From: Codonopsis lanceolata
Lineage: Eukaryota > Streptophyta > Magnoliopsida > Asterales > Campanulaceae
Assembly (NCBI GenBank): GCA_013146195.2
Contig: CM028378.1
Span: 75,173,254 to 75,237,253, forward strand
DNA length: 64,000 nucleotides
Reading direction: 5' to 3'
Shown here in pieces: positions 21,950 to 34,536 of this stretch; position 1 is the stretch's first letter; each line of letters begins with the position of its first letter. The position numbers were made by a program, and so were the translations under genes. Below the pieces are notes generated by a model that saw only the letters and a program-made list of their open reading frames with translations, did not search any database and was not told where the DNA came from.

Positions 21950-22493
21950 AATTCCTTATAAACAACATTTGTTGTCTTATTAGTTGGTTTTCATCTTTAC
22001 CGCATATCAATATCTTCAAACCAAAATAATTTATTCCTCTAGAAACTGCGACATATAGCTATCTATGGTTAAATACTGATTTCTTCAAAAAGAAACATAT
22101 GTGTAATTATTGACTTTGACACTTGTTAATTGTTATTGTATATGATACTAGTAATAAAATTGTCTTCTCTAGAACTTGAAAGAGATCGAGTCTTACATCG
22201 GATGGAGTTAATAACAATTTTGGGATAAAAACTTTTTCTCCAACATTGCTTCTTTTCAAAATTTTAGTTTCAACAATGTGATCCTCAATATTTATGATGA
22301 TTAGTCTTGTTTCATTGCACAATCCTGCAACATGGTCAATGATTCTCAATAGCATTACTGGAACACCAATTTTAAGTGTCAATTCATGGCCCGGCAACCC
22401 CAAACACTTTATACTATTCAAAAATTCTGTAGAGTGAATGTCTTCAAACAAACTTGAATTTTTTCTCGCTCTGTAAATAGAATCTGAACTCAA
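21950..22493 (-). pseudogene. Helitron PIF1-type helicase, C-terminal remnant
   Basis: The open part (22107-22493) encodes STEFLNSIKCLGLPGHELTL, then KIGVPVMLLRIIDHVAGLCN and ETRLIIINIEDHIVETKILK, and ends TITINKCQSQ. This is the C-terminal region of plant Helitron Rep/helicase proteins, in which the last motif normally reads TINKSQGQ. Past a frame change, 21950-22058 still encodes LYVAVSRGINYFGLKILICG, the next conserved block. Two frames, a damaged motif and no upstream Rep or Walker A show it is dead. The 3' terminus at 21798 closes the element. Confidence 0.85.
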
Positions 22494-22614
22494 ATAAGTT
22501 ATTCCTTTTGAATGATTACTTTTATTAAATTATATTTGTATTTTATGAATAAAGAAATTTCTGATAAGAAAATAAGCTAAAATCAAAATAACTAAATTAT
22601 TTTTACCATTAACT

Positions 22615-23215
22615 ATTATTTTTGTTTCGTAAATTATTTTGTTTTTACTAACTTCCATTATATATTTTTTGTTTTATTGACTTCGTAACTATTTTTTTAA
22701 GAATTAGTTTTACGGAAAACTTTTGTTTCGTAAATTATTTTTATTATTTTTCTAACTTCAGTTTAAATTATTTTGTTTTATTGACTCTGTAACTATTATT
22801 TTTGTTCCATCAAATAATTTTATTGTACTAATGTATTTTTGTTTTACATAACTATTTTTAAGAATTTGTTTTAAACTTTTGTTTCGTAAATTATTTTTAT
22901 TATTTTAGTAACCCTAGTTTAAATTGTTTTTGTTTTATTGACTCCGTAACTATTATTTTTGTTTTATCAAATATTTTTATTTTACTAATATATTTTTGTT
23001 TTACATATATATTTTTATGAATTTTTTTTAAAACTTTTGTTCCGTAAATTATTTTATTTTACTAACCTCCGCATTAATTTTTTTTTATTCTATAACTTTT
23101 ATTTTTATAGTGACTTGTTCCATAAATTATTTTTATTTTACTAACCTCTTATATTTTAGTTTTCTTGACTTTGGAACTATTATTTTTGTTTTAGTTACTA
23201 TTTTTTATTTTTAAA
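22615..23215. repeat. T-rich minisatellite, ~150 bp period
   Basis: Words such as TTTCGTAAATTATTTT and GACTCCGTAACTATTATTTT recur at about 22624, 22728, 22880 and 23037. No coding potential. It may be interior sequence of the Helitron. Confidence 0.6.
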
Positions 23216-23366
23216 AAGAGAAAAAATGTTTAAACATAATTAAAAGAGATGAGATGGTGGTGATGAAAGAGAAAATAGGGATGGAGACGGGAGAGAGGAA
23301 GAGTGAAATGATAACCCAAAAGTCAATAATTTAAAAGTGAGATTTTTGAGGATAAATCTACACTTG

Positions 23367-23367
<1 letters not shown>

Positions 23368-23421
<54 letters not shown>
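23368..23421. repeat. (AT)n microsatellite
   Basis: A pure AT run of about 52 bases. The interval 23422-23930 has no recognisable gene. Confidence 0.96.
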
Positions 23422-23423
<2 letters not shown>

Positions 23424-24169
23424 ACACTAATTGGAGTGAGGTACAAAAATCTCAATTGATGCATGTTTCTATCTTTTGTAATTCTTTAAATATCATCTCA
23501 TAACCCAAATTAAAAAAATATAATTAAACAGTTCCCCCCGCCCTAGAACTTCCCTTATTTATAGTTTGTATGTATAACATGTAATCATAACACCCACGAA
23601 AGAAAATAATTGTCAGCTTTAATAAGAACCCAAGCAACTTAGCAATATCCGGTATTGTATTTCTCTCGAAATGAAAGCGCATTTGCAACATGCAACACCC
23701 ATTTTCTAGCTAGCTTATTTAATTGATCAAATGGTTATGCACACAAAACAAAGGATAAGAGTAATCAGGAAGGAGTATCCCTTGACTAATATTCTAATAC
23801 CGAAAGGCAAAAATTTGTGTAGAACGTAAGACGGAACTCTATTTAGAAATTTATGGATCATAATAAATAACACAACATATTACTAAAAATCCTAATAATT
23901 ATTCAGCTAAGATAGTCCACGTTGAACTCTTAAGGTTTGATGGATTGGCACGGAGGGGTCTTGGTTTTGACACCCCCCCGGACACGGTTTTAAGTTTTAT
24001 TGCCTATTAATGTGAAGTTCCTCATTTTGCTCCGGTGTCCCTACACTTTTAAGGTTTGTCGTTGAAATTCTTATGTTTCTCACGCCTTAAAGTTTAATCA
24101 TTTGTCAGCTCCGTTAGCCATCTGTTAGCATCAATTACCTTGGGATACTTGACGGACCCTGACGGATTT

Positions 24170-24800
24170 TGACGAAATGCTAAATGACACATTTAAAGTC
24201 AAACGTGACACATTAAAAAAACAAAAAAGACACATTTTAAGGTTAAAAGTGACACTATAAAGTGAAATTTATTATAATTCTTATTAAAATACAAAGTAAC
24301 ACTCTTAATACTAAAACGTGACACTTTTAATACTAAAAAGTGACACTCTTAATATTAAAAAGTGATATATTTAATACTAAAAAGTGTCACTTTAAAAATA
24401 ATGGTGATTGTCAAAAGTGACACATTTAATACTAAAACGTGACACTTTCAATGCTAAAAAGTGACACTTGTAAGGTCAATAACGACGATTTTTATTTATA
24501 AGGCAAAATGACATTTGTAGGGTCAAAAGTAACATATAATGCTAAAAAGTAACACTTTTAATGTTATAAAGTAACACTTTAATGCCAAACGCAATGGTTT
24601 TCATTTATAAAAAATGAGACACTTTTCAAAGTGAAAGTAACACATTTAAGACTAAAAGTGACACATTGAAGACCAAAAGGTAACACTTTTTTTAGGGAAA
24701 AAATTATAATTTTTATTAAAAATACAAAATAATACATTTTATATTACAAAGTGACACTGTTAATAGTAAAAAGTGACACTCTGCATATATAAAAATGAGG
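24170..24800. repeat. Degenerate AAAAGTGACAC minisatellite
   Basis: More than 20 imperfect copies of a 20-25 base unit built on AAAAGTGACACTTTTAATACT. Flanks at 23930-24170 and 24790-24900 include CTGACGGATTTTGACG and GGATAGATCCGTTTTACGG. No gene. Confidence 0.75.
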
Positions 24801-24973
24801 GGTGGTGCTGTAATTTTTTAAAAACTAAGGAGTTGTATTGTAATTTTTGAATTTTATCTCATTTAACCTGGATAGATCCGTTTTACGGACCGTCTTCAAG
24901 GAGACCACCTTCAATTGTGAGAATTCAACTCAATGACTCCTCGTTCATTGGCTTCAGCCCTACCACACACACA

Positions 24974-24988
24974 CCCCCCCCCCCCCCC
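24974..24988. repeat. Poly-C tract after CA repeats
   Basis: Fifteen C residues following ACACACACAC. Prone to sequencing error. Confidence 0.9.
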
Positions 24989-25207
24989 ACAAAGGGGAGA
25001 AGACATAAAAATTAACTTTGATAATCAGACCTTTGCCCCTAGTGCTTGACTAATAGGCTGAACAATATTCTTTTATCTAGGTATCTTGGAGTCAATCCTA
25101 AGTCGAGTAGGAGGTGTATTTTAACACAGATAGAAGAGATTAAAAAAAGGCTTAAGCAACTAATATACATGTGAGCAAGGTTGAGGCAAACACATATCTG
25201 TTTATAC

Positions 25208-25345
25208 AATTTTTTAAGAAAATGATACATATAGTAGTTAATTAATTAATAATAAAATAATATTTTTATATTTTAATTTTTAAAGATAACTATTTGAATA
25301 AAACATTTCAAAATAGAATAGTAGACTTTTGGAATGTAGGGAGTA
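25208..25345. mobile_element. Truncated inverted relative of the 20995 MITE
   Basis: Reverse complement of about 21000-21135 (TAGTAGTTAATTAATTAATA and ATTTCAAAATAGAATAGTA), then TAGGGAGTATATAAATATG into shared flank. Sequence at 25385-25425 also matches the right arm at about 50372-50415. Confidence 0.6.
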
Positions 25346-25632
25346 TATAAATATGTAAATCAGATACAAATATGCTTGAGGATAAAAATGAATAGCAATA
25401 GTAATAAGGTAATTCAAATTGGAAAATTTTATTTTTAGATTCAAATTATATAAAATAGTAATTTCATAAAGACAATTATTTTTGAACGAACGAAAAATAA
25501 AAAGCAAAAGAATAATTTTGGGATGGATGAAGTTTTTATTTTCTTTGGATACTTTTATACATTAAAGAATATTTATAGTAAACTAGACTAAATACTATGA
25601 ACTGAAACTACCAATTAACCACCAAACAGAGA

Positions 25633-28611
25633 AAAGTATTTGCAAGTACATGCCATTGTACAAGGCTACACTAGCAGGTGACTGGGAGGCAACCAAAAGT
25701 ATCTTAGACAGAGACAAGGATGCGGCAACTGCTATCATCTCAGAAAACGGCTTTTCACTTCTCCACGTGGCCGTTGTGACTGGAAAGCATATTCCTTTCC
25801 TAGAGAAGCTGGTGGTATATTTGGTGGAATTGCCAACTGACGCCCCAATCACTCTAACTGATATGTATGGCTCAACGGCTCTAGATATTGCAGCAAATGT
25901 TGGAAACACCGAGGCAGCAAAAGTCTTGATGAACAAAAAGTCTGCACTCCTCACAGTTACGAATGACGCCTGTGAACTGCCACTTCATACTGCTATTGAT
26001 TTTGAACACAGGGAAACTTATTTGTATTTACAAAGTGTCAGCAGTAAAGATCACTATGCAGGAGAATATGCTCCTAAACTTTTGACTTCAATGATTCTTT
26101 CCGAATATTTTGGTGAGTTCAACTTGATTTCATCTATTATACTTTTCCCATTTGTAATTGGTCGTACCATATTCAAGTCCTAAATTATTGTTCCGTTTGA
26201 TATTTTTGGTCAAACTAAGATGTAATTTTTTTTTTTTTCAAATACATCAAAATTACATTAGAAAAACATTCAATTTTCAGAAGGAATTAGAAATTACTCA
26301 TTGACTATCTGATTGTTGTTACGTTGTAATGTATATCCAGATTTGGCATTGGATTTGGTTGAACGTTATCCTCATTCAGCGCAACTGAAATGCGAGGGGT
26401 ACCGGTCCCCTTTGTGTGAGATGGCTAAAATGTCTTCTTGCTTTCGGAGTGGAATGAAGCTCAACTTTGTAGAAAGCTTCATCTACTCATGTGAGTTTCT
26501 CACGAAAATTGAATTTTATTCTACTTCTCTTTTGGTTTGGTGAGAGAAGAGTAGCCTCAGTTTTATAATTACACTATATTATATTCCTCCTAAAACCAAT
26601 AGATATTAGATGGGGTAGTCCCCCATTTAGCCATTTCCAAATATATAATGAGCAATATCTATTCATATTCATCATCGATGTGGCACAATATTAATGGCTA
26701 TAACAATTTTATCATTCTTCTTATTTTTGTACATTTTGGGTCATGCAAGGTGTTCCTACCAAGTCTGAGAATTATAATGCACATTTTATTGGAGGTAACG
26801 GTGACGTTGAGAACCCAACTAATAACACTCAAACCTTGCTCCATCACTGGGTGCATTTTCTTGGAGGTAAATGTTTCTGTTAGGTCAATATTGATAAAAC
26901 ATTATACTAATTTACAATGAATTTACCTGCTAAGTTCATAGACTAATTTTAACTTATAGTATTCAATGACAATGATTATGTCGAATTACTAATTTTCTCC
27001 GGTACCTTGAACAACTTTGTACAGTACTTTGTAATAGATTGAAGTTGATGCTTTGGGATGTGATACTATTGGGTGAGTGAAAACACAAAATTTTGTTTTT
27101 AAGCACATTAAAATGTTGATGAAAATGTAATTTATCTTAATTTTGTAGTGCCATCAATCAAGATCATCCGTCAAAAGAAATTACTACATCATCAAGCTGT
27201 TCAACTTGTTAAACGCTTGTGTGAAGTTGTGAAATCTTCGAATGATCAGGCTTCTTTTCATAATCGTTCATCTGAAGCACTCATCGATGCAGCAAGATTT
27301 GGAACCAGTGAAGTAGTTGAAGAGATTCTACGTATACTTCCCCATACAATTTGGTCTTGCGACAAAAGCAAATATACTATAACTGAAATAGCAGTTATAA
27401 ATCGATGTGAGAAAGTTTTCAACATAACATGTCAGATTAATGAATTACAAGAATATCTTAAATTTCATTGTGATGAAAATGATAATAACATCTTGCACTT
27501 GGCTGGGGGAATGGCGCCTCGGGACAAACTCAACCGTGTTTCAGGTGCAGCATTACAAATGCAACGAGAGTTACAGTGGTTTAAGGTAATACAAGTCTTT
27601 CCATTCTGACCAACCGGCTCATTGAGATGGTAGTACTAAAATTTGTTGCTGGCTCATTACATTTCACTCATAAAACATGCTCATTTAAAATGCTAGCTGA
27701 CCGGTTTTAGTTGGTACTTAAAATATTTTCTCTTGGTTACATGTGAATCTCAATGTAAAAAATAAATTATGTTGATTCTTATCTTAGAAACCATTCTTCT
27801 CCATCTTACTATAAGATCTATTATCGTGTAGAAAGTGGAGAAGCTATCAAATCCATACATTGAACAAAGCCTCAACTCTTCGAAAGAGACTCCTGCAATG
27901 GTTTTCACAAGAGAGCACAAAGAGTTGGTGATAGAAGGAGAGAAATGGATGAAAGACACGGCAAACTCGTGTAGTATTGTAGCAGCACTCATCATCACAG
28001 TGGTCTTTGCAGCGGCAATTACCGTACCCGGTGGAAACAAAGATAATGGCCCACCAGTGTTCAACAATCCAGCATTTTTGATATATGCAGATTCAGACAC
28101 AGTTGCTCTTTTCAGGTCAACAACATCATTGTTAATGTTCTTGTCCATACTGACGGCACGCTACGCAGAAGAAGACTTTCTCCATACTCTGCCCAAGAGG
28201 TTAGTATTTGGTCTGTTTACCCTCTTCCTCTCGATAACATCGATGGTCTTAGCGTTCAGCACCGCAGTTTATCTTGTGTTTGGCGGGAGAAATGGATGGG
28301 TAATTATTCCATTGGCTGTATTATCTTTTCTTCCCCTCACTTCATTCGTGAGATTACAATTCCCGCTCCTTATTGATGTGTATTCCTCAACATATGGTCG
28401 TGGGATTTTCGGTGAACAAAGTGATTGGCCATTCCATCGACATATCAAAGGATTTCTGCTGCATATCATAGAAGTATGTATCACATTTTTTGTCTTCATA
28501 TTCCTAAGTGTTATTGCTATTTCGAAGTTCATCTTCCTAAGTGTTATTGCCATTTCGAAGAAGCTATATGAGCTGACTTCCTCAATTTTTAAAGTTTTAC
28601 CAATTTGTTGA
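25633..28611 (+). CDS. Ankyrin-repeat PGG-domain membrane protein (ITN1/ACD6-like)
   Basis: Six exons with GT-AG borders: 25633-26112, 26341-26490, 26750-26866, 27025-27072, 27149-27585, 27832-28611. Phases agree and, from ATG 25650, give 664 codons plus stop. Exon 1 holds ankyrin repeats (LYKATLAGDW, GFSLLHVAVV, GSTALDIAANVGN). Exon 5 holds two more (SEALIDAARFGTSEVVEEIL, NNILHLAGGMAP). The last exon is the PGG domain: FTREHKELVIEGEKWMKDTA, a hydrophobic helix, then TVPGGNKDNGPPVF and three further membrane segments. Family members sit in plasma or internal membranes and act in salt-stress or defence signalling; the ligand here is unknown. The 25633 acceptor is phase 1, fitting a Gag-like first exon. 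If exon 2 instead starts at the stronger acceptor (26281), an in-frame TGA at 26310 ends it. It may be functional only through the weaker acceptor, or be a recent pseudogene. Confidence 0.8.
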
Positions 28612-28825
28612 ATGATAATCTTTTAAAGCTATGTGTAATGATTGTGAATTTTTTTACAAATAACAGTCTAAGCTTGTGTAATTTTTTTTTGGCACATTAT
28701 ATTGTTTAAAATTAGAACATGACCGATGTAACCATGAATTTGATTTCATGTGGTTATCCACAATTAATACACACTCTCAACACATATGACAATTTTTCTA
28801 TATATTTTTTACTTTTCTTTTCCTC

Positions 28826-28910
28826 CTAAGGGGGGCGTGGGAAGGGGACGAACCTGAAACCTCACATTTTGTGAAGCCGCATCTCTACCACTAAGCCACC
28901 CCCTTAGGGG
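28826..28910 (-). ncRNA. tRNA-like pol III element (tRNA pseudogene or SINE head)
   Basis: Read on the minus strand, TGGCTTAGTGG matches an internal A box and AGGTTCGTCCC a B box, about 30 bases apart, within a ~75-base unit that starts GGGGGT and ends with a C-rich strand able to pair with it. Outside lie complementary CCTAAGGGGG and CCCCCTTAGG. No plausible anticodon arm is intact, so a functional tRNA is unlikely; a tRNA-derived SINE or tRNA pseudogene fits. Confidence 0.5.
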
Positions 28911-28924
28911 CATTCTATTTTTAT

Positions 28925-29040
28925 TCACATTCAATTAAAATAAACATCTTCCGTTCAATTATGAATTTAATCTTATGTAGCATGCATCCCACCACTAAAA
29001 TAAATTTGCCAAAAAATTAAAAAATAATAGAAAATTGAAC
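28925..29040 (+). repeat. Dispersed repeat (CATCCCACCACTAAAAT family)
   Basis: Partial copy of the family described at 8871, with TTCACATTCAATTAAAAT and CATCCCACCACTAAAATAA. Confidence 0.5.
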
Positions 29041-29434
29041 AATTAATAGGAAGAGTTTTTTAAAAAGAAACTGCTGACTATGATGTATTTACATCCTCAA
29101 CTAGAATGTGAAAATTTGGCATCCTTATCGAGAATATGCACAAAAATGATTGACACAACATATCACAACCTTTATCCACCGTTGCATTGAAAAGCTTTTA
29201 TTCTTCAAAGAATGTGTAATTCTTAAGTTACACTCAATTTTTTCCCACATTTACATTTGTATTGATGATACTCTTAAAGTTTAGAGTTTATGATTTTAGG
29301 GCTTATGATTTATGATTTATTATTTTAAATTTTAGGGTTTTTGGGTTTAAGATTTTACAGTTTAGGGTCTAGGATTTAGGGGTTAGGGTTTACATGTCAC
29401 CTTGGCTTTGTTTAGATAAGCTTTTTTTTAGAGG

Positions 29435-30235
29435 ATTAACATATTCCAATAAGTTTTGACTGACTGCATCCATTTTTTTCATTAATTGAAGACAAAATCT
29501 ATAGTATACTATATTAAAGCATCACCGATCCAACCGTTGATTTGATCTTATGTGGCCGTGGGTAATTAGCACATTCAATCATATGAAGTAATTTTTCCCA
29601 CTTCATTCACATTCAATTAAAACACACATCTCCAATACAAATACGGATTTGATGCATCCCACCACTAAAATAAAATTTGACATAAAAAAAATAAAAAGTA
29701 AATGAAAAGGGGACAATTGACATCTGCAGTTGCATAGAAAAAATATATTTTTAAAAATGTATGATCCTAGGTGATACATTGGTAATGCTCTATTGTATAA
29801 AAAACATAGACACAACCCTTATTGAAGGGGAAAAAACATGAAAGGTACGCCACCGTTTTGGTTGCACATTCAACTCACTTCCTCAATTATTAATGTTTTC
29901 TACAAATTTGTTGAATGATAAATTTAATATTTTTAAAGCTGTGTAGTGACTGAGGTTGTGTAATTTATATTTTTTATTTACACATTATATCATTTGCTAT
30001 TAGGGTATGTTGTTAGTGAAAACTTAATGGAGTGCTCATAAAAGATTTCATCAAGTTTGAAAAGACCAAGCATTTAGGGTATATAGTTTTGAATTTAGAG
30101 TTTTATGATTTTAGGGCTTAGGAGTTATGAAAAAACATAGTAAGCAACCCAAATTAGAGTTTTATCAATGGAAAATTTATTTCGCCAATTTTCTCTCTTC
30201 GGTCGTATTCATTTTCTATCCAAATTTAACAATCT
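29435..30235 (+). repeat. ~800 bp direct repeat, copy 1
   Basis: Matches 33045-33850 at roughly 3.6 kb spacing, from TAAGTTTTGACTGACTGC to CTCCCTTTCAAGACAT. It includes a dispersed-repeat copy (29515-29710). The tail at 30130-30235 (ATTAGAGTTTTATCAATGG, TTCTCTCTTCGGTCGTATTC) resembles captured exon sequence but is not identified. The + frame at 30168-30386 is unrecognised. Positions 30400-31000 show no gene. Confidence 0.7.
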
Positions 30236-31009
30236 CCCTTTCAAGACATTGGTTCAGTTATCGGATTTGAATGAATACAAGGGAGTCAAAAACCTTTCCG
30301 TTCCAAGTAAAATGCACAAACCACAAACCTTTCTGTATCCAATTATTATTGAAGTCTTTGTACAGGATTTCTATCAAGCAATTTAAGGAATTCACCAAAA
30401 GGTTCTAGTATCAATTCATTCATCTACAAGTAAACATACAAGGTATACCCTTGTATAGCCTTCTTCTAGCCTTACATAATCCATCTCATTGGTCCAAATT
30501 CCATAACAAAATAATCAGCAAAGGTAACTAAGGTAAACTCAGTTAATTCATAGAAAAATTAACACTCATTTTGAGACGGAGAGAGTACGTCTTACATTAT
30601 ATCGCAATAAGGGCTTTGTGAAAGAAGAGTAAGACTCCAATAAATGTGAATATTATGTCAAACCGAGTCAATCCTAGCCTATTCTCTGTTCATACCTTTG
30701 AAAAAAGATATAAAAGAAGAGTAGGTACAAGAATGGGCTGGTAGTTACAACCAAAGGAATAACAAAGTTAAGTTGAATAACCAACAATTATAAACCCTTT
30801 TTTGAAAGAGAAAGATATTTTTAACGGGCCTTCTATCAAGCAATTTAAGCAAATCAACAAAAAGTTTTAGTCTGATGAAACAAAAAGTACATCTGCTTAA
30901 TAGTGGAGTATATTTTACAATTATTTCAGCATGCTCTTCGTTAAGCCCAATCTTTCTAGCATTGGAAATGTTCCTGCCACCAACATTGCTAGGCTATGCA
31001 AGCACCCTC

Positions 31010-31308
31010 TTGGTTGTCATAATGTCTACCATTACTAATGATCTTTGAATCCATTAGAGAATAGTTAGGTGCCTCTTGCAATGACAATCCATACTCAAGT
31101 CTTGCAACAACATCAGCCATTGTAAGCCTGTTTTAATTCTTAATCTGCTATGAAAGCATTGGTTTGCAATTTGTGGAAACGCCTCCAAACAATCTGCCAA
31201 GATACGCCGTCTCAGATGAGGGTCCACAATCTCGTGTAGTCTTCCTTGCTTGATACAATATTTTGCCCATTTGATGAATGGCAAATGATAAAAGATTGGT
31301 TTGACCAA
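31010..31308 (-). pseudogene. Receptor-like kinase C-lobe fragment, frameshifted
   Basis: The minus frame gives KWAKYCIKQGRLHEIVDPHL and then CLEAFPQIANQCFHSR, matching the last helices of plant receptor-like kinase domains (subdomains X-XI). A frame change near 31130 moves the rest to another frame, RLTMADVVARLEYGLSLQEA, which continues to a TAG at about 31000. The RPTM.DV motif normally ends such kinases; here the R-P pair is degraded. No ATP-binding or catalytic loop is found upstream, so it is a truncated fragment, probably a captured or dead paralogue of the CrRLK1L-like group. Confidence 0.7.
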
Positions 31309-31309
31309 T

Positions 31310-33000
31310 TTTTCATATCATCACGAAAAGACCTGTATATTTTGAACTATGTATCAAATCTAATAAAGGAAATAAACGATTACGTTAGAATAGTGATGAT
31401 CATGTGCATACTTAACAAATATAACAATTGTATTGCCAACCTGCCCAAATTCGTCTGTAACAATTGCTACAAAACCTATGCACATTTGCTAGGTTATGAC
31501 CAATATCTATAAACAAAACATCTACATCTTGTTTCTTAGTTTGAGCAACAGCTGAAGGTAAGTCTGTTACTGGCTTGGAAAAAAGGCAGCCACCCTAATA
31601 AGTCCATTCTGTAGTGATGTTACAGCCCTTCATTTCTTACTGTAGATGGCATCAACGGTATATTTATGTTACTAAAAAAACTCCAAATTTATTTTGTATG
31701 TTTCTTTATAATGGGAAACATCAGATTTCGGGAATCTGTTACCTACAATTTTTCATAGGGGTGTGATGGAGAATTTTGGTCATGGATGTTTTGTTTGCTT
31801 AGGACAGTAGCTGGTCTCATTTTTAGGGGTTAAGGTGACAATTTCCCAGCACGAGTTTGACCAGAGATCTCCACCAGAATGTATGAAAGGGAAGCAAACT
31901 AATTACTTCAAAATGGCCACTTCTTGCACAAACTCATCCCCCAAGAGTCTAAACAGTAACATCTTGACCAAGGTATACTCCACGATAACTTTCTTTAATT
32001 TGAGACATCTTTTTTGAAATTATAAGTCACAAATCTCCACAAGATCTGGATTCAATTTGTTCCCCAATCTTCAGCAACCTTTTGTCTATCTTGCTTAACC
32101 ATATCATGTTGTCTCCTTTTTCTATTTCACGGGGCAAGTAGGATATCAGAGTCTTGCATGTACAAAGTTATATTGAACTACAAATCTATTGATGATTCAA
32201 AGAAATAGGTTAAGTTTACCTTAATTTTTCATTTACCACAACTAAAATTTGATCAAAAGGCATGGAAGATTAGAACTTGTTAATTTTCGCGTGATTTGAT
32301 TCGTACAAACAATCACTCTGTAATCTGTAATTTTCTAAAAATCTTTCCGTCCCTACATCTAACATTTGTTTCATTACAGAAGTTCTTTGAGAGGATTACT
32401 GTATTGAGATTTTGAAGATCCATTATGTGGTTGATGATAGAAATCGAAAGGGATGACATATTCACTTTGAAACTATAATCAGGAGATTGAAAGAAAATTA
32501 TCGTAAGCTTACCTCGAAACTTCAACGCGCATCTCCCCAAAGTCTCTCCTAGAAAATTAGTTTGATTTTCAAAATCAAACTTGAATCCAAATTAATCGAT
32601 CTAAAGAAACTTAAAAACACATAAGGAAACTTACAGATGATTAAATCTTGAAAACGAAGAAGAAGGGAAGGAGATTGAGTGTATGGAACAATAGTAATTA
32701 CAGATTAAATCTCAATAGCTGAAAAGTGGCTGGAAGAAGAGGAGGGGAAGGGAAGTTACAAAAAGGGAGATGGAGAGATCGGCTAAAGAGTTATGCAAAC
32801 AATCTCGTTAAATGTAAAAGTTGCAATTTGACTAATGTAGTCTTATTTAAAGGTTTGGTTAGTTATTAAATGGAAGGATATTTCTGTAAAATTATTTATG
32901 ATAAATTTACGTGTATTGTCCTTAATTAAATGATGGATGATGTATTAAGTTAAGGGGTAGGTTTGTCCATACATTAAGTTTTAAGAGACAACCTAGACTT
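31310..33000. other. No recognisable gene
   Basis: Unremarkable AT-rich sequence with short unrecognised frames on both strands. Positions 32860-33022 match the Helitron-like repeat at 19380-19560, and 33005-33045 contains short tandem GATTAGATTAGATA words. Confidence 0.4.
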
Positions 33001-33044
33001 TTATAGATAACTAGATTAGATTAGATTAGATAGATAGATTAGAT

Positions 33045-33850
33045 AGATTAAAATATTCCACTAAGTTTTGACTAACGACATCCATTTTTTTCATTAATTG
33101 AAGACAAAATCTATAGTATACCATACTAAAGCATACCGATCCAACCGTGGATTTGATTTTATGTGGCCGTGGGTAATTAGCACATTCAATCATATGAAGT
33201 AATTTTTCCCACTTCATTCACATTCAATTAAAATGCACATCTCCAATACAAATATAGATTTGATGCATCCCACCACTAAAATGAAATTTGACAAGAAAAA
33301 AATTAAAAAGTAAAAGAAAAGGGAACAATTGACATCTACAGTTTCATAGAAAAGATATTTTTTAAAAAAATGTATGAATCCTAGTGATACATTGGTAATG
33401 CTCTATTGTATAAAAAACATAGACACAACCCTTATTGAAGGGAAAAAAAACCTGAAAGGTACACCACCGTTTTGGTTGCACATTCAACTCACTTCCTCAA
33501 TTATTAATGTTTTCTATAATATTTTTAAAGCTATGTATTGTGACTGAGGTTGTGTAATTTATATTTTTTATTTACACATTATATCATTTGCAATTAGGGT
33601 ATGTTGTTAGCGAAAACTTAAAGGAGTGCTCCTAAAAGATTTCATCAAGTTTGAAAAGGCCAAGCATTTAGGGTATATAGTTTTGAATTTAGAGTTTTGT
33701 GATTTTAGGGCTTAAGATTTATGGAAAAACATAGTAAGAAACCCAAATTAGAGTTTTATCAATGGAAAAAAATCTTCCCCAATTTTATCTCTTCGGTCGT
33801 ATTCATTTTCTATCAAAATTTAACAATCTCCCTTTCAAGACATCGGTTCA
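33045..33850 (+). repeat. ~800 bp direct repeat, copy 2
   Basis: Second copy of 29435-30235, with scattered substitutions and a ~30 base deletion near 33515. It ends at GACATCGGTTCAGT, after which the copies diverge. Confidence 0.7.
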
Positions 33851-34237
33851 GTGTTTCCATTCCCGGCAATGCAGCAACAATTTTCACAAATAAAGCTTGC
33901 AGATAGGTTCACTGATGCTGCCAATGTTTGCAACTAGGTGAAACGGACAAAGATTCAACCCGTAATGGATTACATGTGATATGGTAAACTTCAATGCGCA
34001 ATAAGTGGCCAGCATTCATGAAGTACTTATCAATTTATTAAAGGCTTAATACAAAATTTGGTTATTGTATTTTTTGCGTACATTCAACTAGGCTACTGTT
34101 ATATATATACCATCATTGGACTTAGATTTATTGTTCAGATCTCTTTTGATGTTCGAAAAAATCCAATGTCAACTAAAACAAGGTTTAGCCATGCCCTTTG
34201 ATTGCTTTATCTAATGGGCGGTATAGTCTCAATATTA

Positions 34238-34471
34238 CTCCCTCTGTTACGAGCAAAGAGTCCGCCATACTATATTGTGATGTTTTATTATGGATGTTTC
34301 ACTTTTAGAATCCACTTTCAAAAAATTATGTTTATCATTTCCATAACATTTTAACTTTACCCTCCACATTTGATATTACCATATTGATCATGCTCAACAT
34401 TTTTGTAATTATGACCAACTCTTAATAATTAGACTTTTCATGCATGGACTCTTTAAGTGGAACAGAGGGAG
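34238..34471. mobile_element. Stowaway-like MITE
   Basis: 234 bases with ends CTCCCTCTGTTACGAGCAAA and the complement-like CTTTAAGTGGAACAGAGGGAG, flanked by TA on both sides. Internal GAGTCC / GGACTC extends the inverted repeat. No coding capacity. Confidence 0.85.
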
Positions 34472-34536
34472 TATATCATTTCTGTCTCGCCAAACAAATC
34501 CTCCACTTGTCATTAACAGCTTAGAGTAGGGTAGAC

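Noticed and set aside
24170..24800. CRISPR-like array of short repeats
   Set aside because: Units are imperfect, have no unique spacers of fixed length and occur in plant nuclear DNA; ordinary minisatellite.
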